DNA of 64,000 bases, from positions 204,724,001 to 204,788,000 of the forward strand of contig JBITNC010000001.1 of assembly GCA_050084985.1 (NCBI GenBank). The letters run 5' to 3'. Source of the stretch: Nageia nagi. Its lineage: Eukaryota; Pinophyta. The translations under genes and the position numbers were made by a program. Below the pieces are notes generated by a model. That model searched no databases and was not told where the DNA came from. It was given only the letters and a program-made list of their open reading frames with translations. How positions within the stretch are numbered: position 1 is the stretch's first letter; each line of letters starts with the position of its first letter. Shown here in pieces: positions 11,363 to 23,273 of the stretch.

Positions 11363-11571
11363 TTGTGGGTGCCCTCACTATCTATTGAAATGTCTTTTTT
11401 TTTTATTGGATGTTCATTGCCTTTACTTAGGTGAGACATTATGGGTTTGTCCTTATTTAGTTGGTGATACTTATAGGATCAATGTTGGTGGCTTCTTTGT
11501 CGAGTTCATGATGTTAAAAACTATGCATTATTGGTGGATTTTTAGCAAAGAATTGAGAGTTCAACTTATCC
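11363..11571 (+). repeat. Left copy of the direct repeat flanking element G1
   Basis: Begins ATTGTGGGTGCCCTCAC and ends AGAGTTCAACTTATC immediately before the left LTR of G1. A diverged copy in the same orientation begins immediately after the right LTR at 33755. The frame through it is open (PYLVGDTYRINVGG-like) but I do not recognise it. Confidence 0.85.
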
Positions 11572-12286
11572 TGATAACACTTAAAAAGGAATTTTAATTT
11601 AATTAAAATACTCTTTTAGGTATTTGAAATAATTTATTAAATAAATGCTTTTTTTCATGTGCACTCTCATCTACATTTATGTTTTGTGGTAACAGGTTGG
11701 CTTAGCATCACAATAAGCTTGAGCAATGCTAGCACTAGACCTATTGCTATAAAGGTGGAGGGGTTGTGCATGATCAAATATATGGTATGACATGACATAA
11801 TCTCGAATCCTTGATAGGTGGCAATATACTTGTGTCAATCTTGATAGGTATTTTTTAACATCACATATCATCTCTAGATTTTGTTATACTTTGAGCTTTG
11901 CATTCCTATGATCATTTATCCCTTCATGAGTGAGATTTTGTACATCGAAGGTGGGATGATGACATCGAAAGAAAGGGAGAGGCATTCTAGAATGGTAATC
12001 GAGCGACGTCACTAGGTTTCTAGTGCTACCACTAGGTTGAGGTCGAATTAGTGGCTCCATGTTTCAAGAAAGCTTATCGTTCATCCTCTTTCGAACAAAT
12101 TTGGCCTTCTTTAATCGTCATAAGTAAAGTATAGGTTGGTATTTTTCGTAAATCTAGCTTTGATAAGTCAAAGTGAATTAGGTCATTATCATCTTTCATG
12201 TCATTGATTTTTTATTATTTCATAGTTAATTGGCAAATTTAATTATTATCTAAATAACCCTAATAATTATTATTTCAATTATAACA
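11572..12286 (+). repeat. G1 left (5') LTR
   Basis: Starts TGATAACAC (right copy TGTTAACAC) and ends TTATAACA. It shares with the right LTR the AATTTAATTAAAATA block, a TATAAAGGTGGAG promoter-like site (TATAAA at 11749-11754), and the CTTTATCCCTTCATGAG-type and TCATTATCAT blocks. Divergence from the right LTR is obvious throughout, including small indels, so the insertion is old. Confidence 0.88.
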
Positions 12287-12415
12287 ATTGATGAACCCAA
12301 CTTTCTTTTCAATACATCACATTATCCTTCAATAATTGCACCAAAACGCTAGGATTTTGGATAGGACTAATCTTGCATTTCATGTGTTTCAGAAATAGAA
12401 CCAACTCAGATTCTT

Positions 12416-12838
12416 TCCATGTTCAATAGCTTTGATGAGGCCATGAGAGATAATCTCAAGAAGATGTTATATGAAAATGAAGAGAGAAGTGAAGCCTCTA
12501 ACATTGGAAGCAATAGTTGATCCGTTAAAGGTGCTCCACCCATGACTAGGGATTTGAATTCATTATGTAATGAGATTCATAATACTAGGACACCCGATTT
12601 ACAAGTGGAACCTATTTTCGATACATATAATGATGAGACAGATCCTATGGCTCATATCAAGGCCTTCAAAATGAAGTTTGAGTTGAAATTTGGGATGAAT
12701 AATAACTTAATGGCTAAATACTTCCCTACTATATTTAGAGGTGATGTACTTAATTGGTAATTCTCTTTACCTACTAAGTCCATAAATTATTATGTACAAC
12801 TTATCTTAAAATTTTACATCCATTTAAAATAGTGTGCT
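12416..12838 (+). pseudogene. G1 gag fragment
   Basis: Gag packages element RNA into particles. An open frame from 12542 to 12760 reads IFDTYNDETDPMAHIKAFK and then FRGDVLNW, the order seen in the N-terminal half of plant gypsy gag (DPxxHI...GxAxxWY). A stop replaces the residue after W at 12758, and coding-like sequence continues to the point where insertion I1 begins. An upstream related stretch from about 12416 (MFNSFDEAMRDNLKKM-like) has a stop near 12520. Confidence 0.75.
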
Positions 12839-13560
12839 TGTAGACTCTAAATTGTGCAAAATACGAATAAACATAATAAAATAAATGGTCTACAATATAC
12901 AATTGAATGTACAATAAACACTATATCAAATTACAACAGATATACATGAAAAAATATGTACCTGATATGAAGTGTGTATACAATCCTCAAAATTAGATAG
13001 TAATGAATCTCCAAAGAATCATGATCAAACTTCAAATGAGCTCACAATACATATTCTCTAGAATGATTCAATGAGTCGTTCCCCGAAATCTAGACCTCCT
13101 GATCTAGAAGGTGCATGTCACTGGTTTGTGTAGAAATGGCACATCGTTGATGATATAGGAATGATAATTTTATGTTATGCACAAGAGAGAGATAGTTCAA
13201 AGCTCAAAGTATAACAAATTCTCAAAGATAGATGGCATCAAGAGATACCATTGGTTTAATATTTAGGAAAACCACCTATCAGAGAGATTCGATAGATATG
13301 TCAACCTTCACCTCCCATATTTATAACCCATAAAGAAATAGAAAAGGGTAAAAACTAACAAATAGCAATAACAATAATCATTTTGATATTCAAGATAACT
13401 TAAAGTATAAACCATGGTATATGATATTACATTAGCCCTAGCACATGGTATTGCAATATAATAGCATTTTATCTTTATTTATGTGTTATTGTTAATAATC
13501 ATTTAATGAGTCTAAATATGATTTATTATATAAATAATAAATCATTTTTAGGCATCTACA
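12839..13560 (-). repeat. I1 complete LTR
   Basis: 722 bp with TGTAGA/TCTACA terminal inverted repeats. Along its length it aligns by eye with the plus-strand LTR at 35875-36571, sharing CTATCGAATCTCT, TGATAGGTGG and TCTCTTGATGCCA blocks in the same order, so the two belong to one family. Confidence 0.8.
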
Positions 13561-13910
13561 TTTTGCCTTTCTTTGGATATGTAATGAAAAACATTGAAAT
13601 TACATAATCTAAAGAAGTTTGGAGAAAAGAAAAAGATTTTCAATAGTAAAATGAACTTCCCTATTTTGATCAATATATCAAGTATGGTATGTTGTTTGCC
13701 ATCTTTTGGTCTTGGTTTCCCCTAGCTCTTGTTGTGTCGGGTAAGCAAGCCAAAATAAGAAGTCTCTTTCCGAGGTGGGCGGTCTATGCCATTCCTACTC
13801 ACCTGGGCAATACCTATAAAATAAAGCAACGACATATACCTGCATAGATCACATCCATGAAAGAATAAGCAATGTAAATAGCAATGATGAAATTAATATA
13901 ATATGTAGTG

Positions 13911-14042
13911 GATGCCCCAAAGGGTCTTTTTATAAATAGATACCCTAGAGGGTATTTTTATAAATGGATGCCTCAGAGGATCTTTTTATAAATAGGTGAC
14001 CCAGAGGGTCTTTTTGTAAATGGGTGCCCCGAAGGGTTTTTG
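13911..14042. repeat. 28-bp minisatellite inside I1
   Basis: Five units start at 13911, 13939, 13967, 13995 and 14023 with exact 28-bp spacing. The consensus is near GATGCCCCAGAGGGTC followed by TTTTTATAAATA. Copies differ by a few substitutions but by no indels. Confidence 0.9.
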
Positions 14043-15764
14043 ATAAGAGATATTTCTCATGGAGTGACCATGGCTTGTAAACAATTATCAACAGAATAAC
14101 ATTCAAATTTTATCAATATACCAGATATTCAAACATTCAATGGCCTTATATTTCAACAATTCAATTTGCATAAATTTTCAAAGTAACACACCATTGACAA
14201 CATGGTATGCTTATAATTTTATGATTATGTTTCCAACAATTTTGATCTTCATCCATAAAATATTGCACATGTTTGAAAGAATCAAATAAATATGAAGATA
14301 TTCAATGAAATTCCAATATGCCCAATTCAAAATGATTTATAGCAATTGCATGCCATTGATGATGTGAGATTTTCCATATCAAGTGCATAAATTTGAAAGA
14401 TATTCAATTGATAATCACCCATATCATTTTACATTGTTTCATAAATGAAATACCATTTCCATTTGCCATAAAATTTTCAAGATAAAATATGCACTTGAAA
14501 TATTTGACCATGTATTCAATTTGTTCATGCAATTATGATATCACTCAGGAGAATCCATTCAATTGGCATTGAAAAAATAACTGTTTAGATATGCAATATG
14601 TCATATACAATCTCATAATGCTACATTATACTAGATTTTTGATGATATAATGGCTTTGAATTTCACAAGGAAAACATGCATTTTATTTGAAATATCAATC
14701 ATAAGAATATCATATGTAATGTTCACTTTTCATACTAGATATTCAAAGAAGTAATAGTCGTCTTAATTCATCAATGACAATTTTGCAATGAATACCATAA
14801 ACAATATTAAAAAATGTGAGATGATATACCTTACCTTGTCTTACCTTTATGCCCCATGAATGGGTAATTTTTGCACTTTTTTATTCTAATTTTTTGCTTT
14901 TTGATTTTCAATATCTGATTTTTATCATGCCCTCATTGAAATTGAAATTGCCCCCAACGAAGTCTATATCCACTTTTTCCTTATTTCTTTTATTTATTTT
15001 TATTTGTATTTTTTTTCATTTTTAAAGAAATGCAACTATTATGCAATGTAATGACTATACATAAGACCACCCTATACATGAAGCATTCGACTAGCATGGC
15101 AATTTTAAGAAACTTGAAGAGAGATAAAGAAAACATTTGATGAAAGAAGTAGCCATGATGAAATGATGAGGATGAAAAAGATGAAAAGAGAAAATAAGAA
15201 GCAAAAGAAAATGATAGAATAGATAAAGATGCAAAGATAGCATGATTAAAAATTTGATAGAATTTGCCATAGTAATCAAATGCATGTAATGGAATGACTC
15301 ATGATATACAACATATATGAAATGCATCCTATATGATATGCAAATTTTAGAAATTATAGTACATTAAGGAGTGGTGAAATCTCCATCATTTTAGCACATT
15401 TTACTATGAAAAATTAACATTCTTTCTTCAAATTATCCGTTACATTTTTTATATTCAAATATAGACCTAGAAAAATAAAATAAAAAATCCAATTATATTT
15501 ATCTATGGTTTGGACAAAGTTTTCTAATGCTATATCCCACCAAATTGAAGAAAATGACCTTCAAAAATCGAGTTTTTCTATAGTGATATTTTTCAGGAAA
15601 ATAATTTTTTTTCAAGGCAATAAAATTTTCTAAAATTGTAGAAAATTAACTTAGTCAAAAAAGAAAATAAAATCAAGGGTTTCTAATGCAAAAATCCTCA
15701 AAAAAAGTGATGCCCTAAAATGAAAAATTCCAAGGTTTGTAGGATATTTTAGGGTTCACCAAAA

Positions 15765-15870
15765 TGTAGACTATAAATTATGCAAAATATGAATAAATAT
15801 AATTAAATAAATGGTATAAAATATATAATAAATACTATATCATATTACAACATATATACATGACATTACC
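15765..15870 (-). repeat. I1 5' LTR fragment
   Basis: Starts TGTAGACTATAAATTATGC on the plus strand and matches the start of 12839-13560 (TGTAGACTCTAAATTGTGC) for about 100 bp, then stops matching. The outer end of this LTR and any target duplication are missing, so a deletion removed the junction with G1. Confidence 0.7.
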
Positions 15871-16299
15871 CTTTATCGATATTATGCATAGGCTTACCCA
15901 AAAAGAGAAGTGATTAGTTGATATGGGTGACTTGAAATATGGAAACCCTAGTAAGGAGACTAATGGAGGTAGAAATTAGAAGAGGGAAGATAAAGAGCTT
16001 TATGCCATAAAAGAACCCTCATCCAAAGAGTAACAAAAGAGTAAAGGAAAATAAAATCTCAAGAAGAACAATAGGTTACCTTTGGCTCTTGCTATTATGT
16101 TCAAGGATTATTTACAAATGAGACTAATCAAACCTAATCTAAAATAAGAGCTAGGTCCTCATGACAATAAACCTAGTTGGTACAATGAAGTGAAATTTTA
16201 TGAATATCATAAGGTTAAAGTTGCAGAACAAATGCATGTATGATCCTAAGGAAATAATTGCAAAAATTATGAGATGATGGCAAGATACAATATGAGGCC

Positions 16300-16980
16300 T
16301 ATGCAGTTGATTCAAAGGATGTCGAACCCCTCACGATAAAAATCATCTTCAACCAAGAGCTATGTGGCACTTCTAGAAGAGGAAGACCTAGAGAGAGTGT
16401 CAATCCATCTACAATAAAACAAACAAAGGTCCCTCACAATACTGGTATGCAATAACTCCTTGAGCAGCTAAAGGTAACTCATACCAAGATAAGTATTTTT
16501 TAACCTTTGCAATTATCTATTAATCATAGGAATGCTTTATTTAATGCACTTAATAAAAATGAAGTTGATGCAGATATCCTTGTTGCTAATTTTATTGAAT
16601 TAGTAGGCAATATTGATATTGATTTAGTTTGTAACATGCTTTCCTTTTAAGAGAGTGAATTACTTAGTGAAGATATTATTGAGAAAAACCTAGTACTGTA
16701 TATACATGTTAACATTGATGGTATTCTTATTAAAAAAGATTTGATTAATACTAGTTTAAATATCAATGTATACTCAGTTGAATTATTACAAAAATACTTT
16801 TCTTATATTTATGCAAAGATGAAAAGAACCACTATTAGCATAAAAGGGTTTGATAATATTGAAAATGAATGTATTGGATATGTATCTATGCTTATTGAAG
16901 TAGGTGATAAAATGGTTCAACAAAAAGTTTATGTTTTTCAAGTGAAATTGCCATATAACTTATTTCTTAGTAGACCATGA
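16300..16980 (+). pseudogene. G1 gag end and retropepsin-like protease
   Basis: The protease would cut the polyprotein. The frame near 16741-16980 shows the order expected for plant gypsy proteases: an active-site region, then TISIKGFDN, then YVFQVKLPYNLFLSRP, matching the usual PYNLLLGRPW block. The DTGAS-like active site appears as NTSLNINVYS (about 16747-16776), so the catalytic Asp is replaced by Asn. The stop at 16978 follows directly. An upstream QLLEQLKVTHTKISIF-like stretch (about 16449-16500) matches the linker normally found before the protease. Stops interrupt it. Confidence 0.72.
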
Positions 16981-17099
16981 TCCATAAAATTAGGACTGTT
17001 ACTATCACATTGCATCGATTGATTAAATTTATGCACAAAGGTAAGCATGTTACTATCCATGAAGAAGATAATCCTACATATATGTGTCAATAAATTGAG

Positions 17100-17870
17100 A
17101 GGTTTTAGATTCCTTATGATTTGATTAAAAGTGAGGAAGATGCACCAACACCTGTCACCATTGTCACCTCACAAGAGGTAAGCATTAGAGCATACAAAAT
17201 CCCAGAGATAGACATATGGGAGAATTTTAGGAAGCTCAAACAACCCCTTGCAGTCCTAAAAACATAGCATTACCATTTTAAGCAGACTTAAAATGAGTGC
17301 TACCACTCCATTCTTGAGCACGAAAATGATCCTATTGAAGATGTCAATGTCCTCTTCCAAGAACACAAAGAAAAATGTGCATCTAATAGTGAAGATCCAA
17401 CCCCTGTTTCGTAAAAAATGCTAGGTTATGTAAGTATGTATTTCAATAGCATTAATTTTGCTTTTACTAATGAATATATGCATAAATGTCAATATGGTGG
17501 AAAAGGATTAGGTAAGAATGAGAAGGGTATCATAGAGCCCATTCCAAATGAAGGTAAACATAAGAGAATAATTGGTGTTGGGTTTGATGAGTCTACATCT
17601 AGCTCATCTTCATCAATTCCAATGATTCAACATGTGGATAGTTATGATAAAGACTACATCAAAGCTATATATGATGAGTGGCTACATTGTGGAATGATTC
17701 ATGGTCCTATAAAGGAGTTATTGACTTACTATGTAGATGCATTCTTACCTCCTACAAATATGAGTCGAGTGGATATCTTCAGAAATGATGATGCCATCCT
17801 TGAGAAGCTAAGGGCATGCAATGAGTTCCCCAAATCTAGTGAAAAAAGGCTCAAAGAATGGTTCATGTGA
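17100..17870 (+). pseudogene. G1 protease-RT linker with G-patch-like motif
   Basis: The frame 17418-17870 (150 codons) has CQYGGKGLGKNEKGIIEPI at about residues 24-42, a glycine-rich pattern like the G-patch known from retroviral and plant gypsy polyproteins. It is followed by a serine run (STSSSSSSIP) and an acidic C-terminal part. It lies between protease and RT, as in Tat-like elements. The start codon is only the first in-frame ATG. The true protein was part of a polyprotein. Coding composition matches the flanking pol. Confidence 0.62.
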
Positions 17871-18262
17871 TATAAGGTATATTTTGGTGAGGAGGTTTGC
17901 ATGGATGATATAGATATTATAAGTTAGATCCTCACCCTTATTTTCATTTTATGTTCATATTTTATTTATTTTTTGTTCATTTTTCATTGAGTCAATCGTA
18001 GGTCTAGGTAGTTTATCTTTTCACAGTTAGTCTTCCTATCCCTTAATAGGGTAATGGTGCTGAGTTTCTAATGTTGGCCCTCCATTATTCCCATCTCTTA
18101 CAATTGAGTATGGATGCAAGACTGGGGGCATTACCTATGCCTCCCCAACTCAGTGATAAAATATCTTGACTTAGTGAAGAAACAATAGAAGTAAATATTG
18201 GTACCCAAGAGGACCCATAGTTAATCAAAATAGGAGCTTGGTTAACCCTAAAAGAATGGGAA

Positions 18263-18971
18263 ATGTACTGCCTACTGTTAAAAGAGTTTTTTGATATTTT
18301 TTCTTGGTCTTATTCTGGTATGCCTAATCTTGATCCTAATTTTATCACACACAGCTCAATTGTCAATGAAAATGTCAAACCAATTCAACAAAAATCTAAA
18401 AAGATGCATCCTAGGATAACCCTTTCTATTAAAAAGGAAATTAAGAAGTATCTTATTATTGGCTTCATTTTTCCTATCAATTATTCTCTATGAATTTCTA
18501 ACATTGTACCTACAACTAAGCCTAGTGGTGAGATAAGATGTTATGTATATTTTAGGGATATCAACAAGGCATGTCTTCAAGATGACTTTCCTTTGCCTAA
18601 CATTGATATGATCTTGTAGATTTAATAGTTGGACATGAAATTTTATCTTTCATGGATGGATTTTTTTAACTATAGTCAAATTAGGATCAATAAGGAGGAC
18701 CAACATAAAACAAATTTGTTTACTCCTTGGGGAAGCTTATCAAAGGCTATGGTGAGTATGTTCCATGATATGATCCATTACAATATTGAGGTATATATGT
18801 TGATGAAATCCTAGCCAAATCTATAACCAAATATGATCATATTTTAGATTAGAGAAAGATTTTTTAAATGATGAGAAAGTATAAGTTGAAATTGAAACCT
18901 CATAAGTGTGTATTTGCAGTCTCGTTAGGTAAATTAAGTGGGTTCATTATTTCAAGAAGAGGCATAGAGGT
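18263..18971 (+). pseudogene. G1 reverse transcriptase, left part
   Basis: RT copies element RNA to DNA. The frames contain FSWSYSGMPNLDPNFITHSS, KKMHPRITLSIKKEI, NIVPTTKPSGEIRCYV and DDFPLPNIDMI in the order seen in plant Tat-lineage RT. Stops fall at 18491 and near 18619. Around 18790 a small indel shifts the frame at the YxDD region, which reads as YVDE-like. The domain continues to GIEV at 18971, where the antisense element G2 begins, and resumes at 24501 with DPKRVSTIVDFPPPKNLKEL. Confidence 0.85.
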
Positions 18972-20176
18972 TGTAATGATCCAAATAGATCTCAAGCAAA
19001 TATCAATGAATTATTACAAATTAATAAAACTAGGGCATCTAATTTCTATAACTCAAACCTTAGAGTGCCAATGTTGGGCTCTCACAAGGATAATACAACC
19101 AAATAATGCCAATGATGTGCCTATATCAATAATAAATAACTATTACAAGTTATCAATACCAATGTTGGACACACACATGCATAATGAAGTCAAATGATGC
19201 CAAAATATGAACAAGTACAATGTAATAGTTGAGATCCAAATTCCTAGGACTTGTATTATTGATGAACAATGAGAAATAATACAAAACCAAGGTCAAAGGG
19301 CTAACATCAACCTCCTAGGAGCTGAATTGGGTCAGACAAATTCTGTTGATGTTGTTGGATGGATGTGGGACAATAGCACCTCCTCGCAATTTGACTCCTC
19401 CTCATCGAAGGGGCCCTCCTCAAATCTAGATAACAATGCAAGTGGTAGAGACTCCACCTTGGATACCATTAGATAGGAAAATTTGCTCCACCAATGCTAT
19501 AGATTTCCAAGATCCCTTAGCTTGAAACCCTCTTAGGTGCTCCACCTAAGGAATACACTTAGTTCTCTACCAAGGTTATGTCTAGCAAATGATGTAGAAG
19601 TGTAAAGGCATAATGATCAAGTTTATTTAGAAAATAAGCCCCTAAGTCTTCTTATACTCTTCACCAGGTCTTAGATCTCACCTTAGAACCATCAGTAGGC
19701 TCTAAGGCCCTAATGTTAACCTTTAGAGGGCCCAAGATACCTAACATGGGTGCCTAGGTATCAGGCATGCCAACATGGGATTCTTGGGTTCTATAAATGC
19801 TAGCATAAGGTATATGGGTTCCATGCATACCCATGTGGGCCTAGGAGTTATGTGTTGAATCCCAAGAGTTTGGGGTGGCCAACATGGGGTCTAGGGAGCT
19901 CCCTAAGGTTGGCACAAACATGTGAACTTCTATCCTGCCTAATCAATGCATACAAGATCTTGGGATTCCCATAACCAACTTTAGGATCTCCAAGTACATT
20001 AATTTATCCTATTCATTAAGGGCTCATGATGGGGTCCATGGACCAATTAATTCCTATTGCAAGTTATACAAGATAAACCAAAAATCAAACTACAAAATAA
20101 ACTCCAAAAGGAATGTTATTAAGATGTCCCTATTGGCTCTTACATTATTTTTATATAGTACAAAAGGGATGTTACA
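18972..20176 (-). repeat. G2 3' LTR
   Basis: Plus-strand reading starts TGTAATGATCC and ends GGGATGTTACA. It is related along its length to 23274-24500, with shared blocks such as GGGGCCCTCCT, AGTGGTAGAGACTCCA and TTAATTTATCCTATTC. Many substitutions and several indels separate the two. Confidence 0.88.
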
Positions 20177-20190
20177 AAGCCTCCTTCCTA
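20177..20190 (-). promoter_or_regulatory. G2 polypurine tract
   Basis: On the minus strand AGGAAGGAGGCTT directly precedes the 3' LTR, the place where plus-strand priming occurs. Confidence 0.7.
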
Positions 20191-20587
20191 AGATTACTTT
20201 CCCTCAAGAAACCCCAAAGTAGGATGGGAGAGAATCTCAGCTCCTTACCATGTTGAATCCTTAAGAAAATCCTTCCATTTTACCAAATACTCTTGCAATT
20301 ACCTCGATCTTAACTTCTTGGTATGGGTATCTAGAATCCTCTTCGAAATCAAAATCAAACATCCCTCATCATCCAATGGAGGTAGTTTAGAGGACAAAAT
20401 GTCTTATTTACCAATGATCTTCTTTAAGAGTGAAACATGAAATGTACTATGGATCTTGCTCTCTAGTGGTTACTCAAACTTGTAGGCAGTCTCTCCTACC
20501 CTACATAGGATCTTGTAAGGCCCAAAATATCGAGGTTATAGTTTCTCCATATTCTTCTTCTTGGGGAAATATTTCCTACATGTAAGG

Positions 20588-21210
20588 CTATAGATGTAGG
20601 TACACCATATCCCCCACCTTGAACACCCACTTGGATAAGTTCTGGTCATAGTATATCTTTTTCCTATTTTGAGCCATTTGTGGGTTTTCCTTCATGGTTG
20701 CCATGATGTCTTGGTATTCCTGCAAGAAATATTTAGCTTTTGGTGTCTTATTATCATAAAAAATTAGATCTTTAAAGTTAGGAGGATCATAACCATAGAA
20801 TGCTCTAAATGGGGACATACCAATAGATAGGTGGTGAGTAGAGTTGTAGCAATACTCCCCAATGTGGAGCTACTTGACCCATGCTTATTATTGAATTATC
20901 ATGTAATGCCTTAGGTATATTTATACATATTTATTTACCATCTTAATTTGTTTATTTGTTTGGGAATGGTAACTAGTGATGAGAGTGAGGTTGGTTCCAC
21001 TCAATCAGAATAATTTCTACCAAAAATGCTCATGAACTTGTTGTCCCAATCACTGATAATCCTCTTGGGTAACCCATGTAATATGAAAATCTCTTGAAAG
21101 AATAGATCAACCACTTGTGTTGTAGTATATATGGCTAAAATGATAAAGATATAGGTAAACTTGGTGATCCTATCGACCACAATGAAGATTTTGTATTTAC
21201 CGTAAACTTG
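20588..21210 (-). pseudogene. G2 integrase, C-terminal half
   Basis: Integrase inserts element DNA into chromosomes. At about 21120-21020 the minus strand reads FFQEIFILHGLPKRIISDWD then NKFMSIF, the block around the second catalytic Asp of gypsy integrases. At 20818-20588 it reads MSPFRAFYGYDPPNF and later KVGDMVYLHL, the typical end of the core and the start of the C-terminal domain. A stop and frame changes separate the two blocks. Confidence 0.75.
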
Positions 21211-21227
21211 GTGATCCTATCGACCAC
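21155..21227. repeat. 26-bp duplication within G2 integrase
   Basis: GTAAACTTGGTGATCCTATC plus CGACCAC-type sequence occurs at 21155-21180 and again, identically, at 21202-21227, with 21 bp between. It shifts the integrase frame. Confidence 0.9.
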
Positions 21228-22129
21228 CCAAAGTTCTGATAATAAACTCATCCTTTGCATATTCATCCATAATCATCTTCTTCTAATCCGTTGTGATGGT
21301 GGAGAGTGAATGGAAAGAAGGATTTCTTAACAATACAGCTACTTTTGTATACTTCTTCCCCTTTATCTAATGAATCTTAAAATTGAAGGACTGTAGCTTG
21401 ATCACCTACCATTGTTGCTTTTCACTCAAATATGTCTAGCTTAGGAAACATGTTAGACTATTGTAATCACTCTGAATGATGAATGGTCCACAAACTAGGT
21501 ATTTCTAAACTTTTTCTAATGTATGCATGATGGCTAGCATATCCTTGTCATACACACTAAAATTATGTTTAATCAAGGATATTTTACAGCTCTTGAATGC
21601 AATCAGCTATCCCTTTTGCATGAGAACTGCCCTAACACCCAATTTGGATGTGTCACACTCAATTGTGAAAGGCATAGAGAAATATGGTATAACTAGGCAA
21701 GGACATGTGCATATGACCTTTTAAGTGTCTCAAAGGTATCCTACATAATTGGACTCCACACAAATGTATCTTTCCTTATGAACTGTGTGAGGGGTACGAT
21801 GAGATGAGAAAACCCTTGTATAAATCTTTGATAATAATTAAAAAGCCCCAAAAATCTTCTCAGCTAGATGATGGATGTTGGAACTAGCCAGTCCTAAATG
21901 GTTTCTATCTTTTGATCATCAACCCTTACCCCCTCATGGTTGATGATGTGCCCCAAGTACAAGATCTCTATCATTCCAAACTCACATTTGGACATCTTGG
22001 CATAAAATCATTGCACCTGTGATATCTTTAAGACCTGATCCAAGTGTTGAAGGTGATCCTCCCACATTTAGCTATACACTAGTATGTCATTAAAGAAAAG
22101 TAACATAAACCTCTATAATTGCTCCTTGA

Positions 22130-22700
22130 ATATCTAATTCATGGCAGATTGAAATATTACAAGTGCATTGGTCAATTTGAAGGGCATCACCAAGAATTCA
22201 AAGTGACCATAATGACACTTGAAAGCCAGTTTGTGAACATCCTCCTCCTTCATATGGATCTGATGATACTTGGATCTCAAATCAATTTTTGAGAAATATT
22301 TTTCCCCATGAAGCTCATTAATGAGATCATCCACTTGTGGAATCAGATAACGATTCTTTATTATCTTCTTGTTGAGGAGCCTATAGTCAATGCACATTTG
22401 CATTATTCTATATTTCTTCATCAACATAATTGAAGAAGCAAATGGGCTAGATCTAGGATGAATGAAATCCATATCCAAAATTCCTCGATCATCTTCTTAA
22501 TTGCATCCTTATACACCTTTGGATGACTGTAGGGTGTCACCATGACTAGTTTGGCTCCAGTCTCTAGCTCCATTGTATGCTCAAATCCCTTGGATGGTGG
22601 TAACCCCTTTGTAATTTTCCTAAAGATGTTAGGATATTGATCCAAGATGTGTTGGATTGTTGTCGATGGCTTTTTAGCCTCCCCATTATGGAACATGGGG
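22130..22700 (-). pseudogene. G2 reverse transcriptase core
   Basis: From 22696 to 22134 two overlapping minus-strand frames give LPPSKGFEHTMELETGAK, HPRSSPFASSIMLMKK, MCIDYRLLNKKIIKNRYLIP, DDLINELHGEKYFSKIDLRS and FLVMPFKLTNALVIFQSAMN, the consecutive RT boxes of plant chromovirus-type gypsy elements. The two frames overlap at 22421-22478, so a single frameshift lies there. The YxDD box falls beyond 22134 in decayed sequence. Confidence 0.85.
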
Positions 22701-23260
22701 TTTCCTTTGGCAATTATGAAGATGCATCCCCATTCTACCTATCCTTTTTGAAATAACCTTTAGTATGCAGTTTGATACACCAATTCTAATCATCAACTTC
22801 CTCTCTTTATCCCTCTTTTGCTTGAAGCTCTCTTGAGCCTAATCTACTACCCTCATCACGAATGTTGGGGGTTTCACCTTATCTTCTTCCCCAACATTAG
22901 ATCCCTTGGATCCTTGCCATGCCACCACTCTATATCCCAACAGATCTTGGTACATTTGGAAAGTGACATCTCTCTAGAACTCTTTTGTGATACCATGATA
23001 GATCTAAAGTAATATTTCAATATTTGGTGGGGTTTTATGTGGGGGCACTAGTCTAGGATCCCATGTTTATCTTCTCTTCTTACACATATGATCCTTATGC
23101 CATTCTTTTAGAAACCATAACAACTTCTCCCTTTCCTCCATAGGGATCTTGTGTTCTTCAAATTTTTGTAATAATTAGCAAAAAATTGCTTGGCCATATT
23201 CATACATCTTGACTCTAGTTGTAGATGTGACTTCCATCTCCTTAGGTGGAAAGATCTTCA

Positions 23261-23272
23261 GCTCTGATACCA
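23261..23272 (-). promoter_or_regulatory. G2 primer-binding site (initiator Met tRNA type)
   Basis: Minus-strand TGGTATCAGAGC lies one base inside the 5' LTR edge at 23274. This is complementary to the 3' end of plant initiator methionine tRNA. Confidence 0.88.
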
Positions 23273-23273
23273 T

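Larger units (their letters stand above)
12839..15870 (-). mobile_element. Non-autonomous LTR element I1, truncated, inserted in G1 gag
   Basis: Read on the minus strand, a complete 3' LTR at 13560-12839 begins TGTAGATGCC and ends GAGTCTACA. The other end is only the last 100 or so bases of the 5' LTR (about 15870-15765), ending AGTCTACA and followed by TTTTGGTGAACCC, which sits where the primer-binding site belongs. A purine-rich tract AAAGAAAGGC (about 13564-13573) precedes the 3' LTR. The interior (13561-15764) has no retroelement coding sequence, so it relied on proteins from another element or lost its own. LTR sequence is related to those at 35875-36571 and 52318-52930. Confidence 0.72.

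Noticed and set aside
11271-11597. 108-codon plus-strand frame
   Set aside because: It runs through the direct repeat into the G1 LTR, and the right-hand copy of the repeat has stops in the same frame. Probably chance or an old repeat frame.
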